Assembly: GCA_943704525.1 (NCBI GenBank)
Contig: CALSCQ010002957.1
Location: 1 to 14,916, forward strand
Source of the DNA: Pigoraptor vietnamica
Taxonomy: Eukaryota; Opisthokonta; Filasterea
DNA: 14,916 nt
Direction of reading: 5' to 3'
Made by a program: the position numbers and the translations under genes. The notes beneath the pieces are model-generated. The model saw only the letters and a program-made list of their open reading frames with translations. It searched no databases and was not told the origin of the DNA. Positions 1-7,890 of this stretch are shown piece after piece (positions within the stretch are counted from its first letter, which is position 1; each line of letters starts with the position of its first letter).

Positions 1-1584
1 GGGGGGGGACGGGGTGAGGGGGAGAGTGGCATAACTGGTGACATTCGGTCGCAACAGGCGCCCCACCCGGCGGCGTCATGTGCGGGGGATAGAGCGCCCA
101 TCGCTTTCTGCCGGATATCAGCGCATTCCACGCGGACGTTCCCGTGGGGTCCACGTGCCAGCTGGCCCCTGCGCACGCACGCAAACCACGCACGGGTTTG
201 GGAAATGGGATTCAGCAACACATTGGGAGGGCTTGCGAAGGCGCGACACATGAAACTGTTGTTATGGCGCCTTATTACACACGGCCCAAGAATGCGCACG
301 CCTACACGCACAACAGAGCACACAAGCGCACGAAGCAACCCATCGCGAGCACTCACCCGAGCGCGCTGGTCCCATGACAATCCTACCGAGAAACACACAC
401 ACACAGAACGGCAACGTTAGCAAATATTGAGACGATTGCGAGTGCTCGCGAGACACCTACAGCACCCGATGAATTCCACACACATGGCACTCTGTCCGGC
501 CGTGATCGCAGACGTAATGCAGCAGACCCACGCACAACGCACCATCGGTATGTCGGACGGTACCCCCGCGGAAGGAGCTCAAAGTAATCGAGTGGAAAGT
601 GGGCGGGCACTTCATACTCTAAGAGCATCTCTGGCGCCTTCTCCCCAAACGACGAATCGAAGACGTAGAGCGGGTTTTCGTCCGACTGCGCGCGCACGTA
701 CGACGCGTACTCGCGCAAGGGCACTTCCACGCGCAGCTTGGCCGATACGTCGTGGGCGACCTTGAAGCGGACGTCGCCGTGCCGCGCCACGAGATTGTCC
801 TGAGACCCCACACGAAGTTGTCAGTTATCGGTGTCGCAAGCAGGAAGACATGCACGCATTCGCGCACACATGCGCGCCCGCACGTGGTCGCACACGCACG
901 ACACACACACACGGCACGTACGCACAAGACGATCGCTTCATCCAATGCGACCGCGAGAAAGAGCCCCCTTCCCCGCGCCTTTCCCTCCCACCACCACCAC
1001 ACACACACACACCAGCGTCCAAGCAGTGAATGCCGGCCATCCGTCCGCGAGCGCTTCCATGACAACGGGCATGCGACGGGCGTCGAATTCCCGCGTAAAG
1101 GCATCGGGAGAGAGCGATCGCACGCACGGCACGCGCAGTGAGAGGGCGTCCGGCACAAACTGCGACACGTCCATGTGACTCCGCAGCCACTTTGAATAGA
1201 TGAGCATGGAGGAAATGCCGCCAAAATAGACGGGGGGCGGCGCGCGCACGGCATCTGCGAGGGCCGTCCGTGTGTGAGAGAGAGACATAATGTATGGTAG
1301 CTCTACACTGAAGTTGCAAGGAAATTTTCGCGGGAAAAAGGCATGGAATGGGGCGCCGTCGTTCACCTTCGTCGGTGCGCGCGAACGTGGACACCTTCCA
1401 CGAACGCCTGAAGCGGACATTTGCGGCGTGTGCTTCGAGGCACACGCGCAGCCAGTGCGTTTCGTCGGACGCGAGAACATAGAGCATTGGGCTAGTGGCG
1501 GAGACACTGCGCGGGGGGAGAGACGGAGTGGGTGCTGCGCTCACGATCACACACACGCGCGCGCACGTCCATACAACACATACA

Positions 1585-1627
<43 letters not shown>

Positions 1628-1642
1628 CACACACACACACAC

Positions 1643-1703
<61 letters not shown>

Positions 1704-1830
1704 CACCGTACCTCAGCAAGTCCTTCGGCCCCAGTTCGCTCAGAACGGCGCCAATGATTTCGTCCGGCAGACACGCAAGCGCGCCAAGGCCCGCCGCACG
1801 GCGGTCCGGTGGCGCGACAGCGGCATCCAT
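1..1830 (-). CDS. F-box and JmjC-domain protein (JMJD6-like), 3' end beyond the left edge
   Basis: Likely a 2-oxoglutarate/Fe(II) oxygenase fused to an F-box, the arrangement of plant At1g78280-type proteins; the F-box would link it to an SCF ubiquitin ligase. Exons: 1830-1712, 1506-1367, 1254-1013, 799-543, 382-357, 168-67, with all joins in frame; the last end is tentative (donor GTGGGG, then a C-rich stretch to the edge). About 295 residues are visible. The F-box lies at residues 18-40 (core [13 protein letters not shown]). A linker follows that holds the family's SWK and [17 protein letters not shown] blocks. The JmjC core then reads [14 protein letters not shown] and GPARSG, followed by [12 protein letters not shown]266 and D268 are two Fe(II) ligands, and K283 in SGRKRW is probably the 2-oxoglutarate lysine. 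The distal iron histidine is off the window. The start is the first ATG ahead of the F-box. Whether the substrate is lysine, arginine or another protein cannot be told. Assignment to the fold is firm; orthology is less so. Confidence 0.85.
991..1012. repeat. Short CA/CAC repeat overlapping a 5' splice site
   Basis: On the transcript strand this is a GT run followed by GTG triplets that begins exactly at the donor of intron 3 of the F-box/JmjC gene. The exon ends ACGCTG and the intron opens GTGTGTGTGT, so the splice site itself lies in the repeat. Confidence 0.7.
1584..1702. repeat. Interrupted (CA)n microsatellite
   Basis: About 119 nt of CA dinucleotides with two or three AACAC interruptions. 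It fills most of intron 1 (1711-1507) of the F-box/JmjC gene. The transcript sees it as (GU)n starting about ten nucleotides after the donor. It produces long but meaningless Thr-His or Cys-Val open frames on both strands. Confidence 0.95.
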
Positions 1831-2395
1831 ACTGGCGACGAAGGAGACGAGCGTGCGCAGATGTGCGTTTGAGAGTAGTAATCTGCCAACGGCTTTTCAC
1901 GCATGCAGTTAGGGGTGGATGTTTGGTGGCACTGCTTGGTATCATCGGCAAAAAAAAAAAAAACACTTCTAGTCCATCAACCTGGTCCTTCGAAGAGGAA
2001 ATGCGGTGTGGGACGAGTGCGTCGGCGGAAGTGGCTGTCCTTTGGCCAACACGTATTGCGGCCACAACGACACACAACGACGCCATATAACGGAGCATGC
2101 GCGCAAGAGGACGCAGTGAAGCCACGCCCGCGCTTGATGCAAGTACGCACACAAAGGCATGCAACCGAGTTAACCACGTGAAATCGACACTGCGACGGCA
2201 CGTCAATCGCCAACAACAGCCAGACGCAGCCAGAGGAGCGCGTGTATTTACACGGGAACAGAGAAGAGAAGAACGGGGCGACAGGCAAACGTCGCCCAAC
2301 GCCACAAACGCAGATCACACGACGCACTGCGAGAAAAAGAAAAAATGCTCGCGTTGGCGGAGGGCTTCGAACCCGCGTCACCGGCATTGCTCTCC
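1831..2395. other. Intergenic region between two minus-strand genes
   Basis: This 565-nt stretch separates the start of the F-box/JmjC gene from the stop of the Pro-Tyr-Gly-rich gene. It should hold the promoter of the former and the 3' untranslated region of the latter. Visible items are a 14-A run at 1950-1963, one copy of a dispersed repeat at about 2075-2181, and a tRNA T-arm-like block at 2361-2375. No TATA box or coding sequence was convincing on either strand. Confidence 0.6.
2075..2181 (+). repeat. Dispersed repeat, copy 1
   Basis: It matches copy 2 at 3206-3315 in the same orientation. The first 75-80 nt are clearly alike (blocks CAACGACGCCATA, CGCAAGAGGA, GTACGCACACA), and weaker similarity runs to a shared GTTAAC. 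It lies in the intergenic region downstream of the Pro-Tyr-Gly-rich gene, whereas copy 2 lies in that gene's first intron. No open frame is conserved between the copies. Confidence 0.7.
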
Positions 2396-3396
2396 TCACT
2401 TGAACTTGAACGAGCGCTTTATCTTGAACCCGCGGTTCTTGAACTTCATGCCCTTAAACTTGTGGCGGCCGTACATCGGCGCGCCCACAACCACGTGCGC
2501 CGTCGTCGTCGGGTACATCATGGGAGTGGGGGCCGTGTGGACGACCGTGGTGGTGGGGGGGTAGTAGCCGGCGTGCGGGGCGGCATACTGCAGCGCGGCA
2601 GAAACGAATGTGAACGCTCGATTTCCCACAGAGAAAACACGCAAACGCACATGCACGCAAAATAGACCCACTCTCTACATGCATCACAAGCATCCAACAG
2701 CGATGCGTCACATGGGCGCCATACACACCCCGGGAGGGTAGCCGGCGGGCGGGGCACCGTAAGGCTGCAAAACAGAGCGGCGCAGTCATCGTGTTAGCCA
2801 ACGCAATAACCCCACCGCAGATCGCGAAAGGCCAATCGCAAGCGTCGCACATCTAAAGAAACACAGGCACTTACCATGCCAGGGGGAGGGTATGCGCCTG
2901 GCGGCGGCGCGCCGTACGGGGCGGGCTACGCGTGATGGAAGCACCCATCTCAGCAATAAGCACCGCAAAGTAATTGCCAAAACATCCAAAGTGCTGAACG
3001 GCGCTGCTATCGCAAGGTTTCGGGTTCGAAGCCCTGCATTTTCAGCTCACCGCGCCGTAGCCGGGCTGCGGATACCCTTGCGGGGGATACCCTTGCGGGG
3101 GATACCCTTGTGGCGGATAGGCGCCGGGGGGAGCTCCGTAGGGCTGCGGCGAACAACAGCGCGTCACACTCGGGCGTTACAAGACATATACGGAAGATCC
3201 GTGCGCAACGACGCCATAAACGGAACATGCCCGCAAGAGGAGGCAGTGCAGCCCCGATCGGACACGATAGTACGCACACACGCGGAGACGGAAAAATGCC
3301 AACAAAAGTTAACTACAATAGAGCAAACCGCACTGCTTGCATAACAAGGGCACAATCGACACTCACAGCCCCCTGCGGATAGCCGTAAGGGTTCAT
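2396..3396 (-). CDS. Pro-Tyr-Gly-rich (XYPPX-repeat) protein with Lys/Phe-rich tail
   Basis: Small low-complexity protein of 133 residues from five exons: 3396-3367, 3143-3051, 2925-2875, 2764-2729, 2587-2396. All four introns are phase 0. Exon 1 reads MNPYGYPQGA. Exons 2, 3 and 4 each restart with PYGAPP and continue into GAYPP or AGYPP; exon 2 adds three YPPQG units. Exon 5 carries a Thr/Val/Pro stretch and ends in a basic aromatic tail (KFKGMKFKNRGFKIKRSFKFK spans the last 21 residues, minus one at either end when trimmed to KFKGMKFKNRGFKIKR). The composition resembles plant glycine-rich A3-type and other XYPPX-repeat proteins, which also end in Lys-rich tails. There is no signal peptide, cysteine framework or enzyme motif. 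Function is unknown; a membrane- or RNA-associated or phase-separating role is only a guess. The consistent exon pattern makes the gene itself secure. Confidence 0.8.
3071..3115 (-). repeat. Three tandem 15-nt units encoding YPPQG
   Basis: Two identical units (GATACCCTTGCGGGG on the plus strand) and a third with two changes. They lie in exon 2 of the Pro-Tyr-Gly-rich gene and encode its YPPQG repeats. The near identity of the DNA indicates recent expansion. Confidence 0.95.
3206..3315 (+). repeat. Dispersed repeat, copy 2
   Basis: This is the second copy of the element at 2075-2181, in the same orientation, inside intron 1 (3366-3144) of the Pro-Tyr-Gly-rich gene. It contains CAACGACGCCATA, CCGCAAGAGGAGGCAGTG and GTACGCACACA, and ends near GTTAAC. 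Terminal repeats and target-site duplications were not identified, so its class is open. Confidence 0.7.
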
Positions 3397-3739
3397 GGTG
3401 TCGCGATCTCGACGGAAACTGCGACGACGCCTTGCAGCGAATGCCGATCTCGCTGTTTAAGAGCAAGCGAAGCGAGATGCGACGCCGGGACGGAGAGGGG
3501 TCGCTTGCCCACACGGTATTGGTGTTTGTGTTGATAGGACGTCGTCACGGGCGCGCCCCCAAAAAGGCAAGTGGGGGGGCTTGCACCGCGCGCCCAAATT
3601 GAATTCTGCGGGTAAAATGGGGTGAAATTCGCCACTACGCCGAGCGTTCTGCGCGTTCCATTATTCTCGGGTGATTTTACGATGGAATACAAATCGGAAA
3701 GTGTATTCGTAAAAATCGGTTTGCCTTCTCGGTTGTGGC
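3397..3739. other. Intergenic region: receptor 3' end and promoter of the small gene
   Basis: This 343-nt stretch lies between the stop of the receptor gene and the start of the Pro-Tyr-Gly-rich gene, both on the minus strand. On the minus strand AATAAT occurs about 75 nt after the receptor stop (3665-3660) and is a weak candidate polyadenylation signal. No TATA box or conserved coding frame was found. Confidence 0.5.
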
Positions 3740-6700
3740 TCAAATGTCCGCCGTGTTGGCGTACACAACATGGAGAGAGCCCTTGGGGTCCATCGGCGGC
3801 TTCTTGCCCTTCGGGGGTGCCTGCGACATGTCCAGACTGGCGTAATTAAGCTCGCCGGGCTTCTTCGCGCCGCCCGCCCCGAACGAGAGCTGCGCGTAGT
3901 TGACCTCGCTCGGCGCGGCGTATTCGACGGGGCGAAGCTTCGGAACCGCGTAGTACTCGTCGTCGGGGATGGGCGCGGCATACTCAGAGTCCGCGCCGCG
4001 CGTTTGGTTGTAGTTGGCGTAGATGGTCTGCAAAAGAGAGGGATTTAATTTAACAACGAGGCGAAATCTGACTCCACTCGCGCGGCCCTCACGCACCTCT
4101 CCGCTGTCGGCCGCCTTTCCCTTTCCCTTGGGGCGCACAGTCGCGTAGTTGGTCCCTTCCTCGTCTGCGCCAGTCTTGGGCGTCGAATACACTGGCTCGT
4201 CGTACTCGCTGATGCGGCGCGAACGCAGGGCCTCCTTGTCGGCCACTGTACCCAAGAGGATGTTCTCCGACTCGCGTGTCTGGCGGATACGCGTGGAACC
4301 CCCGGAGGCAGCTGGAATAGAGGTACAAGCATTAGGCACATTTCACATTGAGGAGCCCTTCTCCCCAATGCACACCCGGCGAATTCACATCGATCATTAG
4401 TATGAAACAGATTCACCCAGTCCAACACTCCCCAGACACAACAATTTAGAAAAACAGCGCAGCCCACCTGTCGCGACTGGGTTCTGGTACACGGCAATCC
4501 CTTCCGACTCGTCACTGCAAGAGCAAAGATCGTGTGAGGAAACAAGCCCAAGCAAAGCCACAACAAAGTAACTGCGAAGTAACAGCGGGGGAGGCAACGG
4601 AACGCGACACTCACTGCCACATCTCGCTGGCCTTGCGACGGCGCGTGTTCGTCGACATGCGCCGGTACACAAAGAAACTGATCAGTGCGACGACGCAAAT
4701 GCCGCCAACGGCACCGCCGATGATGGGCGCCATCGACGTGCCGCCCCCTCCGCTCGAGGGAGCCGCGCCCATGTTGCCGGCGGCATTTCCATTCGTATTG
4801 CCATTCGTGCCCGTGTTGCCACCGGTGCCGCCCTGGTCAGGGACCGTGGCTTCTGCGCACGGAACAGTGCGTCAGTTAAGCGCACGGGGAGAGCTACGTC
4901 AAAGGACGGGCGGTGGATGCACGTGGCTGGACACCATGCACTGACAGTTGCACGAGCACATACCGGTACATTCGGTCGCGCTGCTCTTCTGGTATCCCTT
5001 GTCGCAGGTGCACGTGGCTGTGAACGTCGTGTTATCAAACTTGCACTTTGCGTGTGCGCCGCACACCATCGCGCCCGTCTCGCACGTGTTGTTCACTGCA
5101 GAAAGGATCGGGCCGACGCGTCAGATACCGAGAATGGCCGACATAATCACTTGCAAATACCCACGGATGCACTGAGAGGAGTTCGCCTTGCGATAGTAGT
5201 GCTCCACGCAGTCGCAGCGCCGGTCGCCGTTGTCCGGAATGCATTTCTCGTTCTGCCCGCATGGCTTCAAGTCGCAAATTTCCTTTTCTGTGTTTACGAA
5301 CAAAAAAGGCGCGACAATGGAACCGTGAGAGAGATGCGACAGAGAGCAACCTATAAGCCAACGCGAACCATCACACATATAACACGCCGACACGCAGGCA
5401 CACACACAACAGCCGCGTAGGAATGAGGCATGAAGGAATGAGGCATGAAGCCACATGCGGCACACAAGCATCGAAAGCGACAGGAGCAACAAAAAGGACG
5501 CGAGGCCCACCAATGCACAACCGTTCTTCAATCAGCCTGTAGTCGGAGGTGCACGTGCACGTCGATACGGAAACGTTCGTGGGCGACAGGTTGCACGTGG
5601 CGATCCCGTCGGGCTTGCAGGGCCTCGCGTCGCAATCCGTGATAACTGCATGTGCATGCAGCGGACAAAAGTCAGCCTCCAAATGACACTATCAAAAATT
5701 TGCGCAGTGGAGGAAAGCCGGTGACACCCACGTCGGCAGCTCCGCTTGTCGGCGGCTGCGTACATGTACGCATCGCTCGTGCACTTGCATGAGCCCGACG
5801 ATATGTCGGTTGCCTGACAAACGGAATTGGCGCCGCAGTAGTTCTTGTTCACGTCGCAGTACGTAAGAACTGCGTGGGAGGAACGGACCGTTAAACCATC
5901 GTCCACGCACCCTCCCTGTTTGTCAAGACGAGGACGAAAGAGAGCAACCATGATATGATACCACACAGCGAATTTTGGAGAGAGTTTGTACAAAGAGATT
6001 GTGGCGACCCACCTCGGCAGTCCTTTGAGGTCCCGGAATCGCTTGTGTAACCGTCGAGACACGCGCACGAGAACGTGTTGTTGTTGCCGACCGTCGGAAT
6101 GCAGCGCGAAAAGTCCCCGCACGGATTGGTCGACGCGTCGCAGGGCGTAGGGACTGTGGAGGACAATAGTCAGTGGGTGCGCATTCGACACTCTCCTAAA
6201 ACTCGCATCGCAACAAGCGCGTACACACATCACGCGCAACATTAATCGCATGACTCACGGCGGCAATTGCGCCCGTTGCTCTGATCGGAGCGATAGCCCG
6301 GGAGGCACGCGCACACGGCCGTTTCGTTATTGTTTCCGGAAGTGGAGCAGCGGGCGTTCGATCCGCACACGTTCGGATCGACGTCGCAAATCGTGCGAAC
6401 TGAGCAGAAATTGCAGTGAGCGACTTACAGCACCTCATACTCAGCATCGCACGCACGCATGCACTAACTCGGCGATTACGAAGATATCGTCCACGGAACT
6501 CTTTCGTGATACCATAACCCGTACATACACGACGGCTCACACACATGCACAACACATAGGGACGCAACCCACCGCGGCAACCGCGGCCATCCTTGGTGTC
6601 GGAAAAGTAGCCCGGATTGCACGTGCACACGGGCTGGCGGGGATACGTCGCGTTTGGCCGGCAGGTCGAGAAGGCGCCGCACACATTCTCCGTATCACAT

Positions 6701-7104
6701 CCCGTGGGTTCTACGCAGGGAGACGAGTCAGAGGACGCACAACACGTTGACGCATACAAAACACACAAAGGGGAAAATCAAAGGAGGAAGAAAATGGGTA
6801 AGCGGCACACTGACTTGACGGCGCATTTCTCGCTCCCTCACCGCGGCAGTACGATCCGTTGTTGTATATGCTGATGTAATCCAAGACGCAGCTGCACTCG
6901 TACGTCTTCGTGTCGATTGCATCGCACGTCGAGTTCGAGCCGCAAATGCCCACAGTGTCGCACAGCGTCTTCAGCCGACAACGCGTCGCCGTCTCGCGGA
7001 CGGCCCCATCCATGCAATCACAGCGCAATTCCGTGAGGCTAACATCCACGCACACCGTGTTGTCTCCGCAGTACGCAGAGTTCTTTTCGCACATTGTGAT
7101 GGCT

Positions 7105-7137
<33 letters not shown>

Positions 7138-7745
7138 CGCATGTACTCGTAAGCCGCGATCACATGCAATTTGGATGCGTAAAAAGGCAAGCTGCAGTAT
7201 CTAATGGTCCAACGACACGCACTGCATATCTACGCCCACTCACCGCGACAGTCCTTCTGCGAGCCACTCGGACTCTTGTAGCCGTCGCGACACTGGCAGG
7301 TGTTGGTTCCCGGCCCAGTCATTGTACAATTGGAGTTTGCGCCGCAGCCGCCATTGTTCGTGGCGCAAGGGTTCGTCGCTGTGACGAAAGACATTCCAGC
7401 GATTCAGACGACCAATGTCTTAAATCCAAATCCAACAAGCAATAGCGCAAAGCAAAACAACTCACGTTCACAATAACCGCTTGAGTTTGTTGGGGGGCGG
7501 CTGTAACCCACGAAGCACGTGCAGTTCGCCTTCAGCTGCGCCGTGGGAGTGCAGGTAGAAAAGGGTCCGCAATTCCTGGCAGGAACAAGTGGAGAGAGGA
7601 AAACATTCAGACGCTGTGAAGGGCCAAGGAAAGATCGGATACACTCAGAGCACAGCTGTTACTCCCAAGGACGCGGGTCACGCTGAAGAAAAGGCGGCAA
7701 GCGCAAAAGGGGTGCGTGGCGGTGGTGGCGGCTTGTACGTGTGTG

Positions 7746-7790
<45 letters not shown>

Positions 7791-7797
7791 GTGTGTC

Positions 7798-7890
<93 letters not shown>

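Noticed and set aside
383-541. Open frame reading through after YRW in the F-box/JmjC gene, giving a JmjC-like GSA..VWN stretch without the iron ligands
   Set aside because: It is intron 4. Splicing 543 to 382 and 357 to 168 restores GPARSG and [11 protein letters not shown] in frame, so the enzyme is not a broken copy.
825-1706. 293-residue minus-strand open frame and several 100-240-residue frames over the CA repeats
   Set aside because: They are poly Cys-Val or Thr-His reads of the microsatellite joined to introns or out-of-frame exon sequence.
2361-2375. tRNA T-arm or Pol III B-box-like GGGTTCGAAGCC (minus strand), with an inverted copy of the same 15-mer at 3021-3035
   Set aside because: No matching acceptor stem, D-arm or A-box was found upstream of either copy, and a shared 15-mer in 15 kb can arise by chance.
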